DNA from: Haplosporangium gracile
Taxonomy: Eukaryota; Mortierellomycota; Mortierellomycetes; Mortierellales; Mortierellaceae
Length of the DNA: 32,974 nt
Assembly (NCBI GenBank): GCA_015499985.1
Contig: JAAAUF010000417.1
Span: forward strand, 1-32,974
Direction: 5' to 3'
Part shown: positions 11,614 through 22,200 of the stretch, piece after piece
How the letters are laid out: the number at the start of each line of letters is the position of its first letter
How positions within the stretch are numbered: the stretch's first letter is position 1
The notes under the pieces: generated by a model
What the model saw: the letters and a program-made list of their open reading frames with translations, nothing else
What the model was told of the DNA's origin: nothing
The model's database searches: none
Position numbers and translations under genes: made by a program

Positions 11614-13947
11614 ATGACAACCAACTCTAAGGACAACAGCCTCAAAATGCGACGACGCCTCATTTCCCTAACCCTCGTCGCCTTCCTCGCCTTATCCCTC
11701 TCTCTCTCCATCGCCACCGCAAAACCAATCTCCCACACCAACAATAACAACTACTTCAACCACGCCCTAAAATCAAACAAGCACTCTCAGCAGCAAGCGC
11801 ACAACGGTGGTGGTCTTCTGAAACGCATTTCGTCTTCATGGACATCCCTCACAACCCCTCTTCAAGGCCTCTACGTCATCTCCGGATCCCCCGGTCCTGC
11901 TGCGAACATTAACAGCGGTAGTGTCAAGAGACTGCACAAACGCGGCGGTGTCGATAGTGGAATCAACTACAAGAAGCCAACTACAGTGAAATCTTCAGAG
12001 GGCAAGAATGCACAGAAAAAAAAGACAGATAAGGCGACAGCGAGGGCGAAGCACACTTACTCGGCCTACGAAGCGATTGTCAACTCTGACAGTCAGATGC
12101 CTGTCTTCTTAAATCAGTTTCCTCCCAAGAGTACTACCAAAAGCAGTGGCAATGGCAAGGGGAAGGGCAAATCCATGTCTGCTGCCACGCTCGTTGCTGC
12201 TGGTGCTGGGGGAGAAGGGAAGAAGAAGAAAGTAGGAACGGTGAAACCGATCGACATCCTGCGTCAAACCGGGAGCAAGAAACCCACCGCCGCCACTGCG
12301 GCTACTATAGGCTCCCCATCTACAGCTCTACCAATTATAGAGGACGAACAGGAGGAGAAGAAGAGAAAGGTGAAGTCAAAGGCAGAAATGGATGACACCT
12401 CCCCAACAAAGAAGAACGAGGCAAGGACAGAAGGCATGGCACCAACCCTGGATCCCCTTCATCCCAACAAAAAGAATATCAACAATACCAACAAAGTCTC
12501 TCCAGCTAGTCGAGCCATCGTGGCGGCGGCGGTGGAGGATGAGACCTCAGCGGTCAAGACTTTATTCGACACCGTCTTCTCGCAGGACCTACAGCAGCCC
12601 TCTCGCCGCGCCGTCGAACCTGCTCCCGGTGCCACCGGTGCTGGTACTGCTGATGAGAAGAAGGGGAAAGACTCGGAGGAGATCAAGGCTATCAAGGAAA
12701 CCATCAACACCGCCGCACACGTCGCCGTGGCTGCTGCTGCTGTCGCTGGTAACAGCCACCACAGCACCTTCCCGAACAGCCACCACCTTGAAGAACGTGA
12801 CACAGCCGGGATTCTGAAGCAAGCCTTGGAAAATATTGCCCACAAAATCGAGGAAGCCGCCACTGCTGCGATTGCTCTCGAGATTCCCTCCCTCACTGAT
12901 CATACTCTTGGCTCACATTCCGCCACCGCGTTGCATGAAATGGAAGCGCCTTTGCAAGACGACAAGAAGTCAGAGCCGGCTCTCAAGAACCATAAAGACA
13001 CCATCATCGATGACGAAGGAGCCGTCGATCTGCCTGCCTTCACCAACAACAACAACCACCACGACAACACCGCACCTACAAACGACCAAGAGTCAGGGTC
13101 CACTGTCGCCACCAAACAAAAACCGGAACCCATCGTCATCAACGATAGCGAATACACCTCCTTTTCCTCTGAAGACGAAGACGACCCATACGCATACACC
13201 TACCCGCCGCTCCAAAACCCTGTCCCATCCACAGAATACTCTGACAACAACGACGAATGGCGCCTCAGCGACGACCACGATATCATGGCCCAATACGTCC
13301 ACCGCCGTCCCGATAACTTCCCCGGTTCAGAATCCATCCTTTTCACTGGCACCGTCCTCCGACGGACCCTTGCATGTTCTTTTCTCCTCCTTTCGGGATT
13401 TTTGGTGTTGTCGGGTTTTATATCGTACAAGATGTATGCTCGTAGGAGGAACACCTCCCCATGGGCGTTCTTGCATCACATGACGTTTGGGATCTTCACC
13501 TCCTTGTTCTACGACTCGACGTCCATGTCAAACTCGACCCTTAACTCTTATATAACCACCGCCGACAACCAATCCTCGCCCTCAACAGCCTCATCCTCAA
13601 CCCTGAAGAAAGGCTACGGATTTGGAGCTGGTGGAAACGCAACATGGTTGCGCAGGGGCAGTCTCATCCACTCCTCGACCACCACCAAGGGAAACTACAA
13701 CATTATGTCTTCCCCCGCCGAGAAAGAACCCCTCCTCCCAGAGTCCGTCGTCGCCTCTTCTGCTTCATCGTCATTCAAGAAATCCGGTCCGAACGGCACA
13801 AAACTCCGCCGCACATCGACTGCACAACACCATCAGATGCAAATCGGGCTCGCTCTCCAGCAACAACAGCGACAGGAGAAGGAGCAGCAACAGCAGGCTG
13901 AAATGGACTATTTGCAAAAGTCTTTCATACGCCGAACTTCCATCTAA
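11614..13947 (+). CDS. Unrecognised single-pass membrane protein with signal peptide, up to 777 aa
   Basis: This is one intronless frame; I do not recognise the family. With the first ATG (11614) residues 13-15 are RRR, followed by a hydrophobic stretch (about 16-34) and ATA before Lys37, a good signal peptide. The second ATG (11647, 766 aa) has A at -3 and puts RRR right at the N-terminus, so it is the likelier start. Dibasic KR pairs at 70-71, 105-106 and 109-110 could be Kex2 sites. A long low-complexity Lys/Ala/Ser/Asn-rich region follows. One transmembrane helix spans about 586-608, followed by YARRR, giving type I topology by the positive-inside rule. The tail of about 165 aa is Ser-rich, carries EKEPLL (703-708, an acidic dileucine) and ends Gln-rich. 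Long coding-like composition and a clean stop support a real gene. Function is unknown. Confidence 0.8.
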   Translation: MTTNSKDNSLKMRRRLISLTLVAFLALSLSLSIATAKPISHTNNNNYFNHALKSNKHSQQQAHNGGGLLKRISSSWTSLTTPLQGLYVISGSPGPAANINSGSVKRLHKRGGVDSGINYKKPTTVKSSEGKNAQKKKTDKATARAKHTYSAYEAIVNSDSQMPVFLNQFPPKSTTKSSGNGKGKGKSMSAATLVAAGAGGEGKKKKVGTVKPIDILRQTGSKKPTAATAATIGSPSTALPIIEDEQEEKKRKVKSKAEMDDTSPTKKNEARTEGMAPTLDPLHPNKKNINNTNKVSPASRAIVAAAVEDETSAVKTLFDTVFSQDLQQPSRRAVEPAPGATGAGTADEKKGKDSEEIKAIKETINTAAHVAVAAAAVAGNSHHSTFPNSHHLEERDTAGILKQALENIAHKIEEAATAAIALEIPSLTDHTLGSHSATALHEMEAPLQDDKKSEPALKNHKDTIIDDEGAVDLPAFTNNNNHHDNTAPTNDQESGSTVATKQKPEPIVINDSEYTSFSSEDEDDPYAYTYPPLQNPVPSTEYSDNNDEWRLSDDHDIMAQYVHRRPDNFPGSESILFTGTVLRRTLACSFLLLSGFLVLSGFISYKMYARRRNTSPWAFLHHMTFGIFTSLFYDSTSMSNSTLNSYITTADNQSSPSTASSSTLKKGYGFGAGGNATWLRRGSLIHSSTTTKGNYNIMSSPAEKEPLLPESVVASSASSSFKKSGPNGTKLRRTSTAQHHQMQIGLALQQQQRQEKEQQQQAEMDYLQKSFIRRTSI

Positions 13948-14251
13948 CATCGTATTCTTTCCTTTGTTTTTCGCATCAGCCAATTATATTCGTATCGTTG
14001 TTCAGTAATAAATAAACGGTCGTTTTTGCAAAAAGTTGGTTGTATGTATTTTCTTTATATCATCGCGCTTTGCCGATGAAAAAAAAGGGATAGAGTGGAG
14101 CGGGGGGGTGTTAGTTGATAGGTTGCGGTGAAAGGGATGCAAAAAAGTGAACGAGAAAGTCTAAAATAAACATCGTTCTTCATTTTCACGGAATGCGAGA
14201 GTTGTATACATGTGGGTTGAAAGAATGGTAGGGAGTGGTAAGGAGATGCAT
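13948..14251. other. Convergent 3' intergenic gap
   Basis: This 304-bp gap separates the 3' ends of the membrane-protein gene (plus) and ATP14 (minus). It must hold both 3' UTRs. Apart from the plus-strand AATAAA pair and a G-run near 14103 I see no further structure. Confidence 0.6.
14007..14016 (+). terminator. Two overlapping AATAAA signals
   Basis: AATAAA occurs at 14007-14012 and again at 14011-14016, about 60 nt after the stop codon of the upstream membrane-protein gene. Confidence 0.55.
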
Positions 14252-15738
14252 TTAGTGGTGGTGCTCCTCAACCTCCTCCTCCTCCTCCTCCTCGACGGCA
14301 TCCTCGGTGACGGCATCAGCAATCTCGACGTTGGCGGCCTCCCAGGCAGAGAGATCGGCAGCAGCGTCAACAGCGGGAGCCTATTTTCAGATATGAAAAA
14401 CGACACGATGCTGTTAGTAGCGATCCTTAGTTATGTCCTGCTTTTTGGTTATGTTGCTCGCAACTGTTTATCCCAGTTTGATTGTTCCTATTGTTAAGTC
14501 ATAGAATTGATCAAAGAACGTACAGCAGGGGCGGCGGGGGTCTTGAACTCCTTGACCTGCGAAGAGGCATCAGCACCCTTGGCCTACAATTTTTGAAAGG
14601 ATAACAATGTCAATCGTCTGTGCTAGTTCGATTTCTCGTCAATGCAGGTCAGCATCATCCGTAGTACTTGATTTTTCCCGTTCATGGTAAGTAAAGCAGA
14701 TACGCACCTCAGGGGCGGGTTTGTAACCCTTGAGCTCCTTGATATACAGGTCCTTGAGGATATCTACCACGGTGCAGCAAATACAAGCATGCTTGTTAGA
14801 TCGAAATAATTTCAAGCACCTTGTCAAAAAATAACGCGTCGTAATAAACTTATCGCGATGCATTCAATTATGTTGACCCTGGTTTATCCTGAGCCATTTT
14901 AGATCTAACCTACCCTGCATCAAAGGGGCAGAGGGGGAAGCGAAGTTGCGGACAGCCATGAAGGCGGGGCGAGCAGCAGCGACGCGGCTGACGGGAGCCT
15001 ATCAACATAAACAAAGTATTGATGTTAGTTTGGATAATACCGAATTTTAACGGCTCGAGTTGCAAGCACTGACGGCCAAACGTGAAGACGGCCTTTTAAG
15101 GAGTGAATAAAGCAAAGAGAAGTCGGAAGGTATGCTGAAGGAAAAAAAGCCGCATGCAGGTGTCAATGACACAAGGACTCGCTGAGTGTTGAAGGATGGT
15201 GGCAAAAGGCGAAGTTCAATCCTCTTTTTCTGCCTCATGCGAAAGAAGAGGACTGCAGCCCTGGCGATGTTCTTCCAGTACGAAGCATGCATCCTGAAAG
15301 GCGTGGGGCGCGTGTGTTTGTTCCCTGATTCTGACGGGTGTGGCATGGTGAATGGTGTCCTTTTGATGGAAAGTGACGCCTGATCTTGATCATGATCCAG
15401 TACTGAGACCTGTAACAATGCATTACTGAACGCAAGGTACTGAGAGAGCACGCTTGTTGCTGGATAGCATTCATGCAGACATCACCACTCCCTTGTTAAA
15501 ATAAGAAGTGTCTGCGGCACAGAGTTGATGCCAGCTATATGTGCCTTGCTATCACGTCAAGGGTGCTGTGTTCCTGAGTGTGTGTGCAAATAGTTGTTAT
15601 AATCGAGCGTGTGAAGTGTGCAAGTGTGAGCAGCGTGAGAGAGAAGGTGTGGTTGTGAGTCAAGAAATAAGTGAGCGGATGAGTGAGTAAGTAAGTAAGA
15701 TAGCTTACAGCGAGACGGACAAGGCGAGTAGCGATCAT
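14252..15738 (-). CDS. ATP14: Mitochondrial F1Fo-ATP synthase subunit h (ATP14), 5 exons, 119 aa
   Basis: Exons: 15738-15709, 14998-14914, 14763-14708, 14583-14524, 14380-14252, with GT-AG junctions and exact phase closure to TAA. Subunit h is a small peripheral-stalk component of the ATP synthase on the matrix side of the inner membrane. The first 29 residues are Arg/Ala-rich without acidic residues, a mitochondrial presequence. RNF followed by AS at residues 27-31 fits an R-3 type processing site. The core DILKDLYIKELKGYKPAP (39-56) matches the family's conserved N-terminal segment. The C-terminus is acidic, with seven consecutive Glu and then VEEHHH, like the acidic end of yeast Atp14. Size matches (yeast 124 aa). 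No single exon exceeds 43 codons, so the gene is nearly invisible as an open frame. Confidence 0.88.
14999..15708 (-). other. Long first intron of ATP14
   Basis: This 710-nt intron follows a first exon of only 10 codons. The other introns of this gene are 124-150 nt. The donor end is rich in GTGAG/GTAAG-like and GTGTG-like repeats on the plus strand (about 15568-15700). I see no gene in it. Confidence 0.7.
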
Positions 15739-16246
15739 GGTTGATGGGATGTGTGTGTAGGGGAAGGTGGTTGATGGATGGGGACGGGAAGTAAAAAAAG
15801 AAAGGGAAGGCCGAATCAATTCTCTCCTATGCACCTACTTTGTCGTTCGTCCCGAAGACAGACGACGGATACTACCGTGTTTTTGTTGTTTGCCACTTAC
15901 ATATTATTCAATTATACAGGGTTCAGGTGCTCAAAAAAGAATAATGACGAATAGAACACGTTCTACAACGCATGTGCTGCAGTCAGAAAGAAGTCCTATC
16001 ATTGATGAATTCGTTTATTCGAACTGCCATGCGCTCACACCTTGCTTGCGCGAGGAAATCAAGGACGCCTTTCAGCAACAAAGACTCGCTGTTCTGCGAA
16101 TCCATCCAGTTTCCGTCTCGAAGGCGCTCATATTTCTCCGCAATGCTGTTATATATCGTACAAATGCTCCTCCTTCTCTCGTATAGCCTGGCTCATCAAT
16201 TTTACCCCTCCTCCTCCTCATACAATCCTTCTCTCAATTCGTCGAC
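15739..16246. other. Intergenic region: ATP14 upstream, TOM1 downstream
   Basis: These 508 bp hold the ATP14 promoter and the TOM1 3' UTR. No TATA box is obvious. The overlapping plus-strand frames at 15767-16364 partly cover the last TOM1 exon and are not convincing genes. Confidence 0.55.
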
Positions 16247-19200
16247 TTACGCAAACGCAAATCCTGTACTGCACTCCGAAATCGCCGTCAATAGCTGCTG
16301 TCTCAACTCGTCATATGTCTCATACTCTGGCAAATCCAGTTGGTTGAAGCTATATGGGCATTGAACAAGAAATAACACGGTTAGTTATCTCATAGCTTAG
16401 CTTTACCACCGATTGACAACAAAGCAAACCATACAACGTGAGAAAAAAGAAAAAAGAATGTAGCGTACCATGTGTGCGCGGAGGGAAGGCGCTTAGTGGA
16501 TGAAAAGTCCTTATGGATCTGGAACTTTTGGACGCCCGAAATGCCCTGAAGCTGAGAGAATCCGCCCAATGGCACCTTGGATGTTCCTGTCACAAACTGG
16601 AGCAATTTGGCGCGCTCCGTCTGATCAAACGATCGTACCGCTCGCCAAAAGTGCTGGATCTGCGGCGACGCCTGCGAATAGTTCTGGTACTCCGTGTTGT
16701 TCTTCCACTCGTCCACATCAATGTCCGGCAATCCAGAAATCAACAGCTCCAGCTCCTGCTCATTGAAGATGCTAATCAAATGCGCTGGAATAATCTCGTG
16801 GAATCCCTGAAGGAACGAATGGATCTGATCCTTGATCGCCAGCGTCAGTTTCTGCTCTGTGATATACTTAACATACTCGTGCTTGTTCTCCTCCGTCACT
16901 GGAATGTTGCGTCCGTTCGGCTTCAAGTCTACCGTCTTCATGTTGCCAAAATCGTCCGTCTCCACCGAGAACGTCTCCTCCACAATGTCCGTAATGTCAT
17001 TGTCCAGCATCCACACAAGCGACTTGTAGTACTCCGGATCCACCGCCTCAACATCCCGATAGTCCACCGGCCGACCCAGGATATGTTTATAGAACGACCG
17101 AGTAAAGTACGCGTCCAACAGCCGACCGTCGTAGATAGCCTTGCCAATCACGCGACCAATGAACTTGAAGAACAGCAAATGGTCCGGGTTGACCCACGAC
17201 GCTCGGTTGGGCTGGTAGGTCAACTTGTCGGCAGCAGATGTTTTAAACATGGCATAGTCGGGGTTGAACATCTGTCGAGCCAGAACCTGGAACCATTCCC
17301 TCGTCACTCCTCCAGCATCGACTCCTTCCTCGCCGTGAAAGTGGACGTTCAGCTTGCTGTATTTGATCTCTTCGCCTGACCTCGACTGCAGCTGCGTGAA
17401 CGAGTCAATAAAGACCATCTCGCGGCGCACATTCATCTGCAACGTGCCGTAATGTCCCTGGTTAGCCGTCCGCTTGTGCACCTGTTGAGTAAAGTAATTG
17501 CGCTTGTTGTCGAATTCCAGCATCTTGGGGTTGTGGACCAGCAACGAAAAAGATCCTGACATCAACGCCGGGTTGTTCCGCACCATAATGTTAAGGATTT
17601 TGCTGTGTTTCTCTGTGAACTGCAAGAACAGCTCCTCCGTCGAGTTGGTTGTCGCCTTGCAAACCTCTTCCTCCATCTCGAATGTCGACGGTCTCAAACC
17701 AACATACTTGCACACCACCATGAAAGACTCAATCAGAGGCAACAGCACCGTTGCCACGTGGACCATATCGCTCCGCTCGTGTATCAGCTCCAACGTGTCA
17801 CCAACCTTGGTCCAAAGTGCCTGGAACGTAAGGCTGTCGTAAATCTGTGTCGCCTTCTCCTCGTCCTTGTTGAGGTTCGTCGGGCCAGAACCAAGGTCCC
17901 GCATCGACCTCGGCATCACAGCGTCCGCCTCCTCAGGATCCAGAGTCGGAGCCAGCTCGATGTTGACTTGAGTCGATGCTGGGACGGGAGCGAGTCCCTG
18001 TTTCCGAGAGTACATGTAGTCGATCGTCTTGAGAACACGCAACAACTTGGCCTGCTTGGACGATGCCGGTGTAAACTGCTCGAGGACTACTCCTTGCACA
18101 TCAACGCCCGTCATGGCGTTCGTCAACGTCTCCGACAGCGCGCCGAGGTCTGTCAAGATACCAGCTCCCAGTTCACGTGCTGCTCTGACCAACTCTGCCG
18201 TAATAACGTCTCGTGCGCCTTCCAGCGCCGACAGATTCTGGATGACTGACAACGTGTACTGGAATGTCCTGCCTGAGCACTCTCCTGCCGTCAACACACG
18301 AATGACCAGCTGGATACAATGTTCAGGAATGACGGGAGGTTTAAGTGCTGGGGCGTCCGTCTCGGCAATGTTGGTATTTGCCTTCGCGTCCGCCTTGGCA
18401 TCGATTGTCGTAGTAGCGGTCCCATCGGTAGGAGCAGTCGACGAAGCCGATGTAGAACCTTCCTCTGTAGTCGTAGTAGGAGGAGCGGCACTCGATCCTG
18501 CGGCTGGCTCGGCAGATGTTGATGAAGCCGTAGGCTCTGTGGACGGCGCATCGATCTCCTTATCCTTGTTGTCCATCTTCTTGTCCTTCTCCTCGTCGTC
18601 CTTGACAAGTGTGGCGAGCGGCCTGCACAGAATTGAGAGCAAAGTCATCAACTGCTCCATCAATGCCGAGTTTTCAACAAAAGTCGGTCGTTCCAACAAA
18701 CCCAGCAAGAGGACGATCGGGTACTTGGAGCTGATGGTCTTGTCCTTGTCCTTGCCCTTGCCCTTCTTGGACGGAGATCGCTTTAATGTCACATTCTCGT
18801 GCTCTGTGAGGAAGAACTGTGCAGCCTGCGAGTTGAGCGAGACAATGTAGTAGAGCGCATCGAAGCAGCGGCGGGCCACCAAGTTGGGTACATTGTCCAT
18901 GGCGGATGGAGTGGGTGCTGGAACTGTTCCTGCGCCCTTTCCTTTGTGATGGTGAGCCTTGACAATCGGCCTTCCACGAAGAGACATCTGCGCGAAGCTC
19001 TTGTCCACCGCCGCCAGGTCTGCGCCTCCATCCTGAAGGATAGAAAGCAACAGCGACAACAACTCTGTCCGCGTCTTGCTGTTCTCGCAGAGGTTGGCCA
19101 GCAGCTTGTTGAGGATGTTCTTGGACGGGGGCTGAGGCAAGAACATGAGTCGGACGAGGGTCGCCAAGGAAGACTTATCAACCAGCTGGATAGCATCTCG

Positions 19201-22200
19201 CGGGACAACGGCCTTTTTGGCAGATGATCCAGATCCTGTAGAAGCAATCATGTCGCGAACCTCTCGAAGACCAGGGTAGTTTCTGGGCATGCGGTCCAGG
19301 ATAGCAGAAGCTTCTGCCAGTGCTGCAGAATTGTTGCCTCCATCCTGATAGATCTGTCGCAGTTGTGGAACGAGGCGAGAGAGAGTGTCGTTGAACGCAG
19401 TCAGCATTGGCAAACCCGAAGCAGGATCATCAGGCACCGCTCCTTGACCGCGCAAAATCTCGTCCAGCTCAGCACGCATGTTCTGTGGAAGAGCCTCCAA
19501 AAAGTCGGGGTTGATGCTCTGAGACGCCGTCGATGTCGACGTGGCGGGTTGTTGTGTAGTCGCAGGGGCAGGGGGTCGGCGTGATTGCAGGTAATCGTTA
19601 TACACCTCGCGGCGCATGTCCTCTGGCAGTGCCTCCAGGAACTCGGGGTCAATGTCACTGTCGGTAATATCCACCATGACTCCATCAATCATGACCGTAC
19701 GGCGAGCTGGGGCAGCTGGCTCCACTTCCTCCGTTGGCTCAGTAGTTGTGCCTGCACCTTCCTCTACCTCCATAGCACCTTCTGCGGCAACTTCCTCCTC
19801 GGTCTCACCACGCGCAGCTCTAGCTGCAGCCAGCTCAGCCAGACGTGCAGCTTCGCGTTCAGCTGCAGCGGCCTCCTCTGAGATCCGGACCTTTTCGGCT
19901 TCCTCCGCCCGGATGCGCTCAGCCTCCTCCTCAGCCTTTTTCTTCTCCTCTGCAATCCGTTTCTTCTCAGCCTCGGCTTTCCGGCGTATCTCCTGCTCTT
20001 TGGCATCACGTTCCTGCTTGAGGCGGTATTCCTCCTTGGCGGCTGGGATGAGTGCATTGGTAATGTGGTTCAGCAAACGCGTCGCCTTGTCCTGGGCAGT
20101 TGCTCCATACATCATACGGCACTCTTGAGACCATCTCTGCGAGGTAGAGAACGGAACAAAGTTCTGAACAATACCAAACATATCAGGCTTGTTAGCAGAG
20201 GCCGCATCAGATGACAATCCACCGGCTGCAGCAGAGGCTGCATCCGCTTGAGCCGCACTGCGGGAGCCACCGCGGTCAATGGGCGCCACAATGGCATGGC
20301 CATGACCGCTGTTGACTTCGACTCGAAAAGCACCATGGCTGGCTCGGATAGCGCCACCGTTCATCAAAGTGCCGAGAATCTGCGATGGGTTTCCGTTCAG
20401 GAGTTCCTCGAATGCATGCCACTCGGAAATGCCACCACTGAGGCCGAGGCCACCACGAGAAGTCGACCGACGATGCCCATCTGCGGTGACATTGGCGCTA
20501 GTTGGTCGTGGCTGTGCGAGCAATGGGTGAGTGATCACGTCGTCTGAAACTTGAAGGAAAGGGTTCCGAGCTGGAGCTCCCAACAATGGGAACTCGTCGT
20601 CCTCGATGTACGAGAATCGACCTTGGTCGGCAGTCGAGTCATAGCCGACAAATCCTCGGTCATCCAAGCGGCGTCCACTTGCTCGCGGGCGGCGGCCACG
20701 AAGATCGACCACTTGGGCACCGTTCAAAAGGCCGCTCTGGTCGTTAATGATAAATGTGCTGGTCATGTCCCAAGGTCCGCCACGCCCAGGAGCTCGAACA
20801 GGGTCGAAACCTTCAACATCGTCCAGCAGCACGATGTCATCGTCGTCCTCGTCGTCCTCCTCATCTTCTTCTTCATCCTCGTCAAGGTCATCGAGATCAT
20901 CCTCATCTTCGTCGTCTTCCTCATCCTCATCATCCTCCATACCATCTGTTTCTCCGTGATTAAGGTGCGGGTTGGGGATGTGGGTATGATGACGGTGGGC
21001 GCGGTCCTGTTCGTCGTAGTATTCAGGATCAGCAACCTGCGGGTCGTCTTCATCATCATCGATGACTTCCCCAATCTCATCGTCTTGGAGGATGATGGGG
21101 CGTGATTCTGCATCCCACTCCATCATCTCATCGTCGTCTTCGTTGTCGAGGGCCTCTTGGAGCTCAGCCTCCATCTCCTCGTCGAGATCATCGTCGTCAT
21201 CATCGCCTTCCATGTCCTCGTCATCGGGATCCTCCTCATCGTCCGACATCTCATGGCTGTGGTGGTGGAAAGGGTTACGATCGACCATCTCTTCCAGCTC
21301 ATCCGAATCATCATCGTCGTCGCTGAGTTCATCCTCGCTCAGGTCGCTGGCGTCGCTGGCAGTCTCGTCATCGTACTCCTCGCCCTCAAAGATGTCGTCC
21401 TCGTCACCTTCATTATCCGAATCATCGTCTTCAGCAGACTCCATCGTTGTTCCATCAAACATCCCGAGTGAAGAGTTGCGGTACAGATCTGGTGCGTCGT
21501 CGCCTGAGCCTGCTCCGCTGCCCGTCCCGGACAATGGGGTCGACTGGCGCTTCGCCCTGGCAGCACCTGGATCGGTCGCCCTGCTCATCTTAAGAGAGAG
21601 CTTTGTCAGATGCTCCAAAGGCTTCAAGACGGCGTTTACAAGGATCTTGGCGTGCGGGTAGTTGAGATCGATATCCGCGAGCACGTTGGTCAGCGTGAGG
21701 ATGAAGTTCTTCTCGAGCATAACCTTGACAATGTTGATGGACATGTCTTCGCTGGGCTTGGCTATCGCGCCAGCTGGAGGAGAGGAGCCGAGAATCTTGT
21801 AGCTGAGCTCAGAGAGGGAGAGGAACTTGCCGTACTTGAACTCGACCGGCAATGTCGAGGCAATGGCATCCTTGAAAGACCGAATCAAACCGTCAATCAC
21901 GAATCGACGGACCTGGACAAGCTCACTGAAGGGCCTTTTCTCTTCTTCCTCGTCCCCATTCGAGCACATGCCTACCAAGACGGCAGACGCAAAGTTGGAT
22001 TCGATCGAATGTTTCCGAAGCTCAGTTTCAGACGACTGGGCGACAGTTCCGCGGTAGGGGATGAGATCGTTCAGAAGGAAGTTAAGCCAGTTGGATCGGG
22101 GTTGGGTCGCTGAGTGGGACGATTCCTTGCCTCCTTTCCGACGAGAGTAGTTCATGAGATCGATTTTGCAGGAGGGGTATGAGATCAAGAGTTCGTTCAG

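Noticed and set aside
12836..13483. Second plus-strand frame of 215 codons inside the orphan membrane-protein gene
   Set aside because: It is an out-of-frame reading of Ser/Thr/Pro-rich low complexity. The main frame has the signal peptide, membrane helix and full length.
14252..14497. Plus-strand frame of 95 codons over the last ATP14 exon
   Set aside because: It is antisense to the Glu-rich C-terminus of ATP14, which itself completes a phase-consistent five-exon model.
16513..17379. Plus-strand open frame of 288 codons under the HECT domain
   Set aside because: It is the antisense shadow of the conserved TOM1 HECT region. The product is Arg/Leu/Val-rich without any recognisable domain.
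17605..18850. Plus-strand frames of 214 and 273 codons
   Set aside because: They lie wholly antisense to the TOM1 8.4-kb exon and mirror its codon bias. No protein family features.
21062..22113. Ser-rich and other plus-strand frames (199 and 167 codons)
   Set aside because: They result from the antisense reading of the TOM1 acidic tract and flanks.
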